Assembly: GCA_964536375.1 (NCBI GenBank)
Contig: CAZHXF010000005.1
Location: 1 to 64,000, forward strand
DNA length: 64,000 nt
DNA from: Desulfuromonas sp964536375
Lineage (GTDB): Bacteria; Desulfobacterota; Desulfuromonadia; Desulfuromonadales; Desulfuromonadaceae
Reading direction: 5' to 3'
The translations under genes were made by a program, and so were the position numbers. Below the pieces are notes generated by a model. That model worked only from the letters and a program-made list of their open reading frames with translations, was not told where the DNA came from and made no database searches. Below, in pieces: positions 33,417 to 42,434 of this stretch (its first letter is position 1; the number at the start of each line of letters is the position of its first letter).

Positions 33417-34790
33417 ATGACCAAGAAACTTTTTGGCACTGATGGTGTGCGTGGTGTCGCGAATGTTTATCCAATGACTACCGAGATTGCTATGCAGTTA
33501 GGCCGCGCGGTAGCTTATCTATTTAAGGGCTCGGATAAAAGACGGCGCATCGTCATTGGTAAAGATACCCGTTTATCCGGTTATATGATAGAAAATGCTA
33601 TGGCAGCGGGTATTTGCTCCATGGGCGTGGATGTGCAGTTGGTGGGTCCATTGCCCACCCCTGGGATTGCCTTTATAACCAACTCTATGCGTGCCGATGC
33701 TGGAGTGGTTATCTCTGCATCACACAACGCCTATCAGGATAATGGCATAAAATTTTTCACCAAACTGGGGCAAAAATTGCCCGATGAGATGGAGCTTAAG
33801 CTTGAGAAGCTTATGTTTTCCGAAGAACTTGATCTGCTGCGTCCAACAGCTGATGAGGTGGGGCGGGCGTTTCGCATCGATGACGCTACTGGGCGTTATG
33901 TAGTGTTTTTAAAGCACGCGTTTCCGCGTGATCTTGAACTGCGTGGTTTGCGCATAGTGCTGGATTGTGCCAACGGTGCCGCCTACAAAGTAGCTCCAGC
34001 GGTGTTGCAGGAACTCGGTGCCGAGGTTATCACTCTCGGGGTGAATCCAAACGGCACCAATATTAATGCCGGCTGTGGTTCACTGTATCCGCAGGTTATG
34101 GCTAAGGCAGTGCGCGAGTATCGTGCCGATGTAGGGATCGCTTTGGATGGTGATGCCGATCGGGTGATCTTTGTTGATGAGCACGGTAACGAGGTCGATG
34201 GTGACCATATAATGGCTATATGTGCCTGCGATATGTTGAAGAAGGGAACTCTGGCGCATAAAACATTGGTCGCTACGGTCATGAGCAATATGGGGCTGGA
34301 TATTGCGTTACGCAAAGCCGGTGGTAAAGTTGTCAAGACTGCGGTAGGTGATCGTTATGTTACAGAGGAGATGACACGCGGTGGCTATAATCTCGGTGGT
34401 GAGCAGTCTGGGCATATGATTTTTTCTGATCACAACAGCACTGGCGATGGTACGTTGTCGGCATTACAACTGTTAGCAATTATGCAGCGCTGCGGTAAGC
34501 CGTTGTCGGAGCTGGCTCAAGTGATGACTGCGTTGCCACAAATCTTATGTAATGTGCGGGTAAAAGAGCGCGTTGATTTGGCGTCAGTGCCGGAAGTCAG
34601 CGCGGTAATTAAGGCATGTGAGGAGCAGTTGGGGCAAAACGGGCGCGTGTTGATCCGTTACTCAGGTACTGAACCGTTATTACGCATAATGCTCGAAGGG
34701 CAAGAGCAGCAATACATTGAGAATCTGGCGGGAGATATTGTTGCTGCGGTAGAGAAATATCTTGGTGGCGTTAAAGAGGAGAGTAAGTGA
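33417..34790 (+). CDS. glmM: Phosphoglucosamine mutase GlmM
   Basis: GlmM converts glucosamine-6-phosphate to glucosamine-1-phosphate for peptidoglycan and lipopolysaccharide precursors. The 457-residue protein has the N-terminal KKLFGTDGVRGVANVYPMT, the phosphoserine loop VISASHNAYQDNGIKFF (Ser near residue 101), the metal loop ALDGDADRVIFVDE and the phosphate-binding RVLIRYSGTEPLLRIM. In Firmicutes GlmM binds and inhibits CdaA, so its place after cdaA-cdaR is suggestive. It lies 76 bases after cdaR. Confidence 0.97.
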   Translation: MTKKLFGTDGVRGVANVYPMTTEIAMQLGRAVAYLFKGSDKRRRIVIGKDTRLSGYMIENAMAAGICSMGVDVQLVGPLPTPGIAFITNSMRADAGVVISASHNAYQDNGIKFFTKLGQKLPDEMELKLEKLMFSEELDLLRPTADEVGRAFRIDDATGRYVVFLKHAFPRDLELRGLRIVLDCANGAAYKVAPAVLQELGAEVITLGVNPNGTNINAGCGSLYPQVMAKAVREYRADVGIALDGDADRVIFVDEHGNEVDGDHIMAICACDMLKKGTLAHKTLVATVMSNMGLDIALRKAGGKVVKTAVGDRYVTEEMTRGGYNLGGEQSGHMIFSDHNSTGDGTLSALQLLAIMQRCGKPLSELAQVMTALPQILCNVRVKERVDLASVPEVSAVIKACEEQLGQNGRVLIRYSGTEPLLRIMLEGQEQQYIENLAGDIVAAVEKYLGGVKEESK

Positions 34791-34791
34791 T

Positions 34792-35508
34792 ATGATACGT
34801 TTAGGGGTTAATGTCGATCATGTAGCTACTGTGCGTCAGGCACGGGGAACTTTAGCGCCGGATCCGGTGGCAGCTGCAGCTATTGCTGAGTTAGCTGGGG
34901 CTGATGGCATTACCGTTCACTTGCGCGAGGATCGCCGTCACATTCAGGATCGTGATGTAGAGTTGTTGCGCCAAACGGTGCAAACATCTTTGAATCTGGA
35001 GATGGCGTGTACCGACGAAATGGTGGCGATTGCCACAAGAATCCGCCCTGATTGTGTTACTTTGGTGCCAGAAAATCGTCAAGAGTTGACCACGGAAGGT
35101 GGCTTGGATGTCGTTGCCTGCGCTCAGCAATTGCGGCGCCATATACCTGTTTTGCAGGAATGTGGTATTTTAGTAAGTCTGTTTATTGATCCTGATTTGC
35201 AGCAGATTGATAATGCGCTGCAGGTTGGAGCAGATGTTGTAGAAATTCATACCGGTCGTTATTGTGACGCTTCTTCAGCTGGGGCGCGTTTAGCCGAATT
35301 GGTCAAACTGGAAAAAGCCATACATGCTGCCCGTCAGGCAACTATGGCAGTTTATGCTGGTCATGGGCTTAATTACCACAATATTCAGGCAGTGGTAGAT
35401 TTGGGTGGTATTGAAGAGTTTAACATTGGCCACAGTGTTATTGCCCGGGCAGTACTGGTTGGTTTAGATCGCGCGGTGCGCGAGATGAAGCAACTGCTGG
35501 CGGGATAA
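34792..35508 (+). CDS. pdxJ: Pyridoxine 5-phosphate synthase PdxJ
   Basis: PdxJ closes the pyridoxine ring in the DXP-dependent vitamin B6 route. The 238-residue protein has the signature start MIRLGVNVDHVATVRQARGT and the GADGITVHLREDRRHIQDRD segment, later VEIHTGRYCDA and YAGHGLNYHN. The ATG at 34792 lies one base after the glmM stop, with GAGGAGAG upstream inside glmM. A longer in-frame reading from 34762 is only an overlap artefact. Confidence 0.97.
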   Translation: MIRLGVNVDHVATVRQARGTLAPDPVAAAAIAELAGADGITVHLREDRRHIQDRDVELLRQTVQTSLNLEMACTDEMVAIATRIRPDCVTLVPENRQELTTEGGLDVVACAQQLRRHIPVLQECGILVSLFIDPDLQQIDNALQVGADVVEIHTGRYCDASSAGARLAELVKLEKAIHAARQATMAVYAGHGLNYHNIQAVVDLGGIEEFNIGHSVIARAVLVGLDRAVREMKQLLAG

Positions 35509-35509
35509 G

Positions 35510-35893
35510 ATGGCTATTGCTGGGATAGGCACCGATATAGTACGCGTGGCACGTTTTGCCCGTTTTATTCAGCGCAATGATGAAGCTTTGCTCAAGCGCA
35601 TGTTTACCGCCGACGAGCTGGCTTATGCTTTGCCGCGCAAGTGTGCCGAGCAACATCTGGCTGCCCGTTTTGCTGCGAAAGAGGCTTTTGTTAAAGCCCT
35701 TGGTTTGGGTCTCAGAGATGGTATTACTTGGCATGACATGGAAGTGGTACGTGACGAATTAGGCTGCCCGTCGCTTATCATCAAGGGGCGAGCAGCAGAA
35801 ATTGTCGCAGCACGTAAGCTAGGCAATGTGTTTTTGTCTTACAGCCACGAAGAAGAGTATGCCGTGGCAACGGTCGTAATGGAGCAAATATGA
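35510..35893 (+). CDS. acpS: Holo-acyl carrier protein synthase AcpS
   Basis: AcpS transfers phosphopantetheine from coenzyme A to acyl carrier protein. The 127-residue protein has the conserved IAGIGTDIVRVARFARFI start, with the catalytic Asp in GTDIV, and the second motif RFAAKEAFVKALGLGLRDGI. It follows pdxJ after one base, as in E. coli, and overlaps the next gene by 4 bases. Confidence 0.97.
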   Translation: MAIAGIGTDIVRVARFARFIQRNDEALLKRMFTADELAYALPRKCAEQHLAARFAAKEAFVKALGLGLRDGITWHDMEVVRDELGCPSLIIKGRAAEIVAARKLGNVFLSYSHEEEYAVATVVMEQI

Positions 35894-37446
35894 AATTATT
35901 AACTGCAGATCAAATTCGCGAGTTAGATCGCTGCGCTATTGAAGATTATGCGGTGCCAGGTGTGGTGCTGATGGAAAACGCCGGACGCGGTGCGGCGCAG
36001 ATTGTTGATGCACGCTATCGTTCCCTGTCTCTTGGACCGATTCTGGTGGTGGCTGGCAAGGGCAATAATGGTGGGGACGGCTATGTTATGGCGCGTCATC
36101 TGGAAAATTACGGTTGGCAGGTGCGCATTTTGGTGCTGGCTGCACGCAGCGAGATTAGTGGTGATGCGCAGATTAATCTGCGTATTCTGGAAAATAGTCA
36201 AAGTGCAATAAGTTACGCTACTACCTCAGTAGAAATTGCTGCCGTGTTGCAACAGTACGCAGATACAGTATTGGTGATCGATGCAATTTTCGGTAATGGG
36301 CTCAATACACCTGTACGCGGTCACTTTCTGGCAGCTATTGAACAGATCAACGCTCTAAAGTTGCCTGTTGTTGCTGTGGATATGCCCTCCGGTGTAGATG
36401 CTACTACGGGAGAAATTCTTGGTGCGGCAATTAAAGCTGAATGTTCTATCTCGTTTGCTGTAGCCAAGCTGGGTCAGGTAAGCTATCCAGCGTTTAGCTG
36501 TGCTGGCGATCTCTTCGTGGTAGATATCGGCGTGCCGAAGTCGTTACAGGATACAATATCCGATCAGTATGTTCTTGTAGATGAGGAATATGCCTGTTCG
36601 TTGTTGCCCACGCGCCCAGTTGCTGGTCATAAGGGAACCTTTGGGCACGTGCTGGTAGTTGCCGGTTCGCTGGGCAAGAGCGGTGCCGCTCAGTTGTGTG
36701 CTGTTGGTAGTGCTCGCAGTGGTAGTGGTCTGGTGACCCTGGCGACACCGAAGGTGTGTCAGCCGGTTGTAGCTACTGCTGTAGCCGAGATTATGACCTG
36801 TGCGCTGGATGATTTTAATGGTGGTCTGAGTGCCGGAGCTGCTGAGCAGATAATACCGCTATGGCAAGGGAAACAGGTGGTTGCCGTGGGTCCAGGTTTG
36901 GGGCAGACAGAACAGATTGGTACTCTGGTGGCGCGGCTGGTTAGGGAGTGCCCGGTGCCATTGGTCATTGATGCCGACGCGCTCAACGTGCTGCGCGTAA
37001 ACGTGGAGCTGATGCATGATCGTGAGCCTGGTTCAACGGTATTAACTCCACATCCCGGAGAGATGGCACGCTTAACTGGCCTCAGTGTTGAGTATATTCA
37101 AAGTCATCGCTGCGAGGTAGCCGCGCAGTTTGCCCAACAGTGGCAAGTAGTGCTAGTGTTAAAAGGTGCGCGCACAGTAGTTGCTGCGCCAGATGGCAGG
37201 ATGTGTATCAATAATAGTGGTAATTCCGGTATGGGGAGTGGTGGAATGGGCGATGTGCTGACGGGTGTTATCGCCGGTTGGATAGCTCAAGGTTTGGATC
37301 CATTTACTGCTGCGGTGCTGGGTGTTTATCTGCATGGCATGGCTGCTGATCATTGTGAACAACAGCTGGGGAGCTCTGGCTATCTGGCTGGTGATCTGGT
37401 GCAATGTCTGCCAACGGTACGTCAGACCCTTATCAATAGGAGGTAA
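35890..37446 (+). CDS. nnrD: Bifunctional NAD(P)HX epimerase/dehydratase
   Basis: This fused repair enzyme restores hydrated NAD(P)H. The N-terminal epimerase domain (NnrE type, about residues 1-215) has GKGNNGGDGYVMARHL and VDMPSGVDATTG. The C-terminal ADP-dependent dehydratase domain (NnrD type, about residues 225-518) has GHKGTFGHVLVVAGS, LTPHPGEMARL and the GSGGMGDVLTGVIAG motif. The 518-residue fusion matches E. coli YjeF-type NnrDE, and the link to acpS and tsaE is conserved. It overlaps acpS by 4 bases. Confidence 0.95.
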   Translation: MKLLTADQIRELDRCAIEDYAVPGVVLMENAGRGAAQIVDARYRSLSLGPILVVAGKGNNGGDGYVMARHLENYGWQVRILVLAARSEISGDAQINLRILENSQSAISYATTSVEIAAVLQQYADTVLVIDAIFGNGLNTPVRGHFLAAIEQINALKLPVVAVDMPSGVDATTGEILGAAIKAECSISFAVAKLGQVSYPAFSCAGDLFVVDIGVPKSLQDTISDQYVLVDEEYACSLLPTRPVAGHKGTFGHVLVVAGSLGKSGAAQLCAVGSARSGSGLVTLATPKVCQPVVATAVAEIMTCALDDFNGGLSAGAAEQIIPLWQGKQVVAVGPGLGQTEQIGTLVARLVRECPVPLVIDADALNVLRVNVELMHDREPGSTVLTPHPGEMARLTGLSVEYIQSHRCEVAAQFAQQWQVVLVLKGARTVVAAPDGRMCINNSGNSGMGSGGMGDVLTGVIAGWIAQGLDPFTAAVLGVYLHGMAADHCEQQLGSSGYLAGDLVQCLPTVRQTLINRR

Positions 37447-37449
37447 TTT

Positions 37450-37899
37450 ATGCTTACTGCTGAAAATATTATGACCAGTGAAGTGGTTACGGTGCAACCG
37501 CAAACAGAATTAAAAGAGTTGGCGGCGTTGTTTCAAAAATATAATTTTAGTTCAATGCCGGTTGTTGATAATCAGGGTGATCTGTATGGGATTATCACCA
37601 CTACTGATCTGATAGATCGTGACACTACCTTGCATATACCTACTGTGGTTTCAATCTTTGATTGGGTATTATACTTGGAGAGTGAAAAGAATTTTGAAGA
37701 GCAGGTGCGACGTATTAGCGCTCACAAGGTAGCAGAGATTTGTAGTACCGCTGTGATTACCTGCGCGGCAGATACCCCGGTGACTGAAGTTGCCGAGTTG
37801 ATGGTGAAGCACAAAGTGCATCTGGTGCCGGTGGTAGCGGGTAAAAAAATTCTCGGGGTTATTGCTCGTTTGGATATAGTGCGCGCGATGGGAGTGTAG
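37450..37899 (+). CDS. Stand-alone CBS-pair protein
   Basis: The 149-residue protein consists of two CBS domains and nothing else: the first with IMTSEVVTVQPQTELKELAA and SMPVVDNQGDLYGIITTTDL, the second with VAELMVKHKVHLVPVVAGKK and ILGVIARLDIVRAMGV. CBS pairs bind adenine nucleotides. In Firmicutes a similar small CBS protein (DarB/CbpB) is a cyclic di-AMP receptor, and here the gene lies five genes after cdaR. Receptor function is only an inference. An AGGAGG ribosome site overlaps the nnrD stop. Confidence 0.88.
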   Translation: MLTAENIMTSEVVTVQPQTELKELAALFQKYNFSSMPVVDNQGDLYGIITTTDLIDRDTTLHIPTVVSIFDWVLYLESEKNFEEQVRRISAHKVAEICSTAVITCAADTPVTEVAELMVKHKVHLVPVVAGKKILGVIARLDIVRAMGV

Positions 37900-37903
37900 C
37901 AAC

Positions 37904-38386
37904 TTGTCCGAAGTGCACGGCTGGGAGGTTGTTACCACCAGCGCAGAACAAACTCAGGAGTTGGGGCGTAAATTGGGTGAGTTACTGACCAGTGGAGCTT
38001 TGGTGCTATTGATGGGGGAGTTGGGCGCCGGGAAAACAGCTTTGACCCATGGTATAGCTCGTGGACTGGGGGTGGACACTGACGTGCCGATAACCAGTCC
38101 CACTTATACTCTGATGAACAGCTATAGTGCGAGGGTGCCTTTATACCATTTTGACCTGTATCGCCTGATTAGCGCAGATGATTTGCTGGATCTTGGTTTT
38201 GAGGATTATTTTTATGGTTCAGGGGTGGCAGTGGTAGAGTGGGCTGAGCGTTGCCCTGAGCTGACCAGCGAGTCTTTGTCGATAAATATTGATTATGTCG
38301 ATGAGATAACGCGTACCGTTAAAATACAATGCACCGGTAGTAACCAATTTTATGTAGAGATAATTGATGCCCTGCGTGCCGGTTAA
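37904..38386 (+). CDS. tsaE: tRNA threonylcarbamoyladenosine biosynthesis ATPase TsaE
   Basis: TsaE is the ATPase needed with TsaB and TsaD for t6A modification at position 37 of ANN-decoding tRNAs. The 160-residue protein has a Walker A in GELGAGKTALTHGIARGLG, the ITSPTYTLMNSY segment and LYHFDLYRL, all diagnostic. Translation appears to start at TTG (37904) with GGAG 9 bases upstream; a GTG at 37913 is the alternative. It closes the operon that began at ftsH. Confidence 0.95.
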   Translation: MSEVHGWEVVTTSAEQTQELGRKLGELLTSGALVLLMGELGAGKTALTHGIARGLGVDTDVPITSPTYTLMNSYSARVPLYHFDLYRLISADDLLDLGFEDYFYGSGVAVVEWAERCPELTSESLSINIDYVDEITRTVKIQCTGSNQFYVEIIDALRAG

Positions 38387-38462
38387 ATAGCATTCTTTGT
38401 CTTCTGTCGTTTGTGGTTGTTGTGTGCCCCTGTTGTGGTAAAAAATATTCAACTGGGTATGC

Positions 38463-38536
38463 CTGGTCAAATATCACTATCTTGCCCAATAAAAGTTTTG
38501 ACCAGCCTAGCATTACCTGCTAAATACTCTAGATTG
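38463..38536 (+). promoter_or_regulatory. Inverted repeat and candidate promoter before lysC
   Basis: CTGGTCAAA at 38463-38471 and TTTGACCAG at 38507-38515 form a perfect 9-base inverted repeat 35 bases apart. The right arm contains a TTGACC -35 box, followed after 17 bases by TAAATA, a weak -10 box at 38531-38536. The overlap suggests an operator-type arrangement, but no known regulator site is recognised. Confidence 0.3.
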
Positions 38537-38603
38537 AAATGGAAAATTTGTTACTAGCAAATAAGTTAGCTAGTGGTTTATTGCTCAAGGAGGAACACCT
38601 AAA

Positions 38604-39824
38604 ATGGCTCTGGTCGTACAAAAATATGGTGGAAGCTCGGTGGGAACTACGGATAAGATTCGTAATGTTGCTCAGCGGGTTGCTCGCACCTACGATGAAG
38701 GTAATGATGTCATCGTTATTGTCTCCGCAATGGCCGGTGAAACAAACAAGTTGGTAGCGCTAGCCGAGGAGATTTGTGAATTTCCCAGCGAACGTGAGTA
38801 TGATGTGCTGGTATCTACTGGTGAGCAGGTAACTATTGCTCTGCTGTCTATGTGTTTACAGTCGATGGGCTATAAAGCGAAAAGTTATCTTGGACATCAA
38901 ATTCCCATTAAAACAGATAATGCGTCGTCGAAAGCGCGCATTATGGAGATTGAAGAAGATAATATCCGTGAAGACCTGAAAAACGGTACTATTGTTGTGG
39001 TTGCCGGTTTTCAGGGGGTGGATGACGAGGGCAATATTACCACGTTAGGTCGTGGTGGCTCTGACACCTCAGCGGTGGCTGTAGCTGCTGGTTTGCACGC
39101 TGATGTGTGTGAAATATATACCGATGTTGATGGTGTTTACACCACTGACCCACGCATTGTCCCCAATGCGAGTAAGATTAATAAGATCTCCTATGATGAG
39201 ATGTTAGAGATGGCATCGTTGGGTGCAAAAGTATTGCAAATAAGATCTGTTGAATTTGCTAAAAAATATGATGTTGTCATTCACGTTCGTTCCAGTTTTA
39301 ACGATAACCCTGGAACGCTGGTTATGAAGGAGGATGCTGAGATGGAGACCGTACTGGTTTCAGGGGTAACTTGCAACAAGGATGAGGCAAAAATATCGGT
39401 ACTGCGCATTCCTGATCATCCCGGAATTGCCGCGGATATCTTTTCTCCACTGACAGAAGCAAATATAACTATCGATATGATAATCCAGAACGTTTCTAAC
39501 GATGGATTTACTGATATTACCTTTACCATTTCCAAGGGTGATTTAAAAAAAGCACTGAAAATTGTAGAAGATACTGCTAAAAAAATTGGCGCCAGTGGTG
39601 TCAAGTCAGACAGTAAGGTGGCAAAAATTTCAATCATAGGCGTCGGTATGCGTTCTCACGCCGGCATCGCCAGCAAGACGTTTAGCACCCTGTCGGCAGA
39701 AGGGGTAAATATTCAGATGATTTCGACCAGTGAGATTAAGATCTCCTGTGTCATTGAGGAAAAATATACTGAATTAGCAGTACGTGTACTGCATGATGCT
39801 TTTGAGCTCGGCAGCGATAATTAA
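38604..39824 (+). CDS. lysC: Aspartate kinase LysC
   Basis: Aspartate kinase commits aspartate to lysine, threonine, methionine and diaminopimelate synthesis. The 406-residue protein has the KYGGSSVGTTDKIRNVAQRV start, GRGGSDTSAVAVAAGLHADV and two ACT domains (from about residue 265) with FSPLTEANITIDMIIQNVS and KTFSTLSAEGVNIQMISTSE. The ACT pair implies feedback control by lysine and/or threonine. An excellent AAGGAGG site precedes the ATG. A TTG-initiated overlapping frame is a shadow. cimA follows after 25 bases. Confidence 0.97.
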   Translation: MALVVQKYGGSSVGTTDKIRNVAQRVARTYDEGNDVIVIVSAMAGETNKLVALAEEICEFPSEREYDVLVSTGEQVTIALLSMCLQSMGYKAKSYLGHQIPIKTDNASSKARIMEIEEDNIREDLKNGTIVVVAGFQGVDDEGNITTLGRGGSDTSAVAVAAGLHADVCEIYTDVDGVYTTDPRIVPNASKINKISYDEMLEMASLGAKVLQIRSVEFAKKYDVVIHVRSSFNDNPGTLVMKEDAEMETVLVSGVTCNKDEAKISVLRIPDHPGIAADIFSPLTEANITIDMIIQNVSNDGFTDITFTISKGDLKKALKIVEDTAKKIGASGVKSDSKVAKISIIGVGMRSHAGIASKTFSTLSAEGVNIQMISTSEIKISCVIEEKYTELAVRVLHDAFELGSDN

Positions 39825-39849
39825 TAGATTGGCAACGAGGAGTGAGTTA

Positions 39850-41418
39850 ATGGCTAAGGTAATGATCTACGATACAACATTGCGTGACGGAACTCAGGCT
39901 GAAGATATTTCATTTCTAGTAAGTGATAAAGTTCGCATTGCGCAGCGTTTGGATGAGTTGGGGATTGATTACATTGAAGGCGGCTGGCCAGGTTCTAATC
40001 CTAAAGATATAGCTTTTTTTCAGGAGATTAAAAAAGTTCCCTTGAAACATTCCAAGATTGCTGCTTTCGGCTCAACGCGTCGGGCAAAGTCAACGCCAGA
40101 AGAGGATAATAACCTGCAGACCCTGATTCAGGCGGAACCTGATGTGGTTACTATTTTCGGTAAATCGTGGGATTTCCACGTGCGTGAGGCGTTGCGGATC
40201 AGCCTTGATGAGAATCTTGAGCTCATTAACGATTCTCTGGTTTATCTGAAAAAGCACATATCTGAAGTAATTTATGATGCTGAGCATTTTTTCGATGGTT
40301 ATAAGGCTAACCCGGAATATGCGTTAAAAACGCTTAAAGCGGCAGAAGATGCCGGAGTGGATTGCATTGTGTTGTGCGATACCAATGGTGGCACTTTGCC
40401 GAGTGAATTTCCTCCTATTATGGCTGCGGTTCAGGAGGCTATCTCAACTCCATTAGGTATTCATGCCCATAATGACAGTGAATGTGCGGTGGCGAACTCC
40501 CTTATGGCAGTGGCTCTTGGTGCTGTCCATATTCAAGGTACATTAAATGGATTTGGTGAGCGCTGTGGTAATGCTAATTTGTGTTCTGTAATCCCCGCGT
40601 TAAAGCTTAAGATGGGTAAAGGGTGTGTCAGTGATGAGCAGATGAAAACTCTGCGCAGTGTGTCACGCTATGTATACGAGTTGGCTAACCTGATTCCTGA
40701 TAAGCACCAGCCGTATGTTGGGAACTCCGCTTTTGCGCACAAGGGTGGAGTGCATGTTTCGGCTATCCAGCGTCATCCGGAAACTTATGAGCATACGCGT
40801 CCTGAGTTTGTTGGCAACGTCACGCGAGTTTTGGTCTCTGATCTGTCGGGTCGCGCAAATATTTTAGCCAAGGCCGAACAGTTTAATATCAATCTTGACA
40901 GTAAGGATCCAGTAACTTTGGAAATCCTTGAAAATATCAAAGAGATGGAAAATAAGGGCTATCAGTTTGAGGGGGCAGAAGCTTCTTTTGAACTGTTGAT
41001 GCGGAAGGCGTTGGGGACTTTGCGCCACCATTTTTCCGTAATTGGCTTTCGGGTGATAGATACAAAATTGAAAGAGGGCGATAAGCCTTTGTCTGAAGCA
41101 ACGGTCAAGGTTAAGGTGGGTGGGCGTATTGAGCACACCGCGGCTGAAGGTGATGGACCGGTGAATGCTCTGGATAACGCACTGCGTAAGGCGTTAGAGC
41201 ATTTCTATCCTCAATTGAAGGAGATGCGTTTACTTGATTATAAGGTACGCGTACTGCCGAGCGGTCATGGGACAGCTTCGGTAACTCGGGTGTTGATTGA
41301 GTCAGGTGATAGCGAATCACGTTGGGGTACAGTTGGGGTAAGCGATAATATAATTGATGCCTCCTACCACGCTCTTATTGACGCATTACAGTATAAATTG
41401 GTCAAAGACGCAGAATAA
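39850..41418 (+). CDS. cimA: Citramalate synthase CimA
   Basis: CimA condenses pyruvate with acetyl-CoA to (R)-citramalate, a threonine-independent route to isoleucine known in Geobacter. The 522-residue protein has the DRE-TIM signature YDTTLRDGTQAEDISF, the EGGWPGSNPKD segment that separates CimA from 2-isopropylmalate synthase, GIHAHNDSECAVANS, and a C-terminal LeuA-type regulatory domain (about residues 400-522). The ATG at 39850 follows GAGGAGTGAG. Pairing with lysC is conserved in Desulfuromonadales. Confidence 0.95.
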   Translation: MAKVMIYDTTLRDGTQAEDISFLVSDKVRIAQRLDELGIDYIEGGWPGSNPKDIAFFQEIKKVPLKHSKIAAFGSTRRAKSTPEEDNNLQTLIQAEPDVVTIFGKSWDFHVREALRISLDENLELINDSLVYLKKHISEVIYDAEHFFDGYKANPEYALKTLKAAEDAGVDCIVLCDTNGGTLPSEFPPIMAAVQEAISTPLGIHAHNDSECAVANSLMAVALGAVHIQGTLNGFGERCGNANLCSVIPALKLKMGKGCVSDEQMKTLRSVSRYVYELANLIPDKHQPYVGNSAFAHKGGVHVSAIQRHPETYEHTRPEFVGNVTRVLVSDLSGRANILAKAEQFNINLDSKDPVTLEILENIKEMENKGYQFEGAEASFELLMRKALGTLRHHFSVIGFRVIDTKLKEGDKPLSEATVKVKVGGRIEHTAAEGDGPVNALDNALRKALEHFYPQLKEMRLLDYKVRVLPSGHGTASVTRVLIESGDSESRWGTVGVSDNIIDASYHALIDALQYKLVKDAE

Positions 41419-41420
41419 TT

Positions 41421-41987
41421 ATGCGAGTGCAGCCAGGTTTTTGGATTGTGCTCGCACTTTTACTTTTAGTTGTTTTTTTCTTAAAACAGGAGAGATCGGA
41501 TGTGCTGGTCGCTCCTGTTTTTGTTGCGGCTACGGCGCGTCAACAATTATATGTTGAACTCTGTGGTCCATACTTGTGTCAGCAAGAATCCTGTGTTATT
41601 GCAGCAGCTGATATTGGGCAGTTGAGTAAAACAATCATTCAACATGTAAAACTTGAAGAAGCTAGGGTGTTGGTGTCGCGCTGGCTTGATCTAAATTCGC
41701 TACTCTGTGGACAAAAACTAACCATGCTGGAAAATGCCGATAAACAACTGGTACTTGAATGTCAGTTTATGAGCGCAGTCAGGCGGATAACGCTGGGTAT
41801 TCCATTACATCCAGACCATATGACACGGAAGGATTGGCAAGCTCTTCCCGGGGTGGGAGAGAAACTGTCTACAGCAATAGTCGCAGAACGTTGTCGCGGC
41901 GGTGATTTTGGTTCAGTGTCAGCTTTGCTGCGGGTACGCGGAATTTCTTACAAAAAGCTGGAATCTCTGCGTCATTATTTTCAATGA
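41421..41987 (+). CDS. ComEA-like helix-hairpin-helix protein
   Basis: The 188-residue protein has an N-terminal membrane anchor (FWIVLALLLLVVFFLKQE), a divergent middle with five Cys residues, and a C-terminal helix-hairpin-helix pair: WQALPGVGEKLSTAIVAERC followed by GDFGSVSALLRVRGISYKKL. This C-terminus is typical of ComEA DNA-receptor domains. The long middle region and cysteines are not typical, so DNA uptake is only one possibility. No other competence genes are in the window. It follows cimA after 2 bases. Confidence 0.75.
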   Translation: MRVQPGFWIVLALLLLVVFFLKQERSDVLVAPVFVAATARQQLYVELCGPYLCQQESCVIAAADIGQLSKTIIQHVKLEEARVLVSRWLDLNSLLCGQKLTMLENADKQLVLECQFMSAVRRITLGIPLHPDHMTRKDWQALPGVGEKLSTAIVAERCRGGDFGSVSALLRVRGISYKKLESLRHYFQ

Positions 41988-42141
41988 TTGTCATGTCGAT
42001 AAATAGTTTTTGTTAATACATAGTTCTTCCCTATCGTTGCTAATAAGTGTAGTGTAATTATTGCTGCTGAATAGTTTGTTTGGTGGTTGTCGGCTCTGAG
42101 GTGAGCACTTTAGTGAATCTTGTAGCGGAGGATTGTGGTCG

Positions 42142-42297
42142 ATGAAATGTCCGAAATGTAAAGGGCAGATGTATTTGGAAAAATACTTTGACTATGTACG
42201 TTCTTTTGATGCTTGGAAATGTAGTCGTTGCGGTGAAATTATTGACGCCACTATAGCATCGAATCGTGCGCGCAATCGCAACCAGCATGTTGGATGA
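42142..42297 (+). CDS. Small zinc-ribbon protein (51 residues)
   Basis: This short gene encodes 51 residues with two CxxC knuckles, MKCPKCKGQM and WKCSRCGEII, spaced 20 residues apart, which should bind one zinc ion. The C-terminal tail is basic (NRARNRNQH). GGAGGA lies about 10 bases before the ATG, so the frame is probably real despite its size. Function unknown; similar short ribbons are frequent in Desulfuromonadales. Confidence 0.75.
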   Translation: MKCPKCKGQMYLEKYFDYVRSFDAWKCSRCGEIIDATIASNRARNRNQHVG

Positions 42298-42434
42298 TTA
42301 TTTCGTGATCTATCTCCAGTTTCAGCATTAATAGGCATTATGTGATGGTTTGTATCCGGCATGTTTGATATTCTGTGTCACTCTTGGATTAAGTATTCTT
42401 CTAGTTTGTAGTCGCTGCGTCGTTGGGGTTATTG

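Noticed and set aside
38387..38603. Lysine riboswitch before lysC
   Set aside because: I could not find the five-helix L-box core or its conserved junction sequences. Only an inverted repeat and promoter-like boxes are visible.
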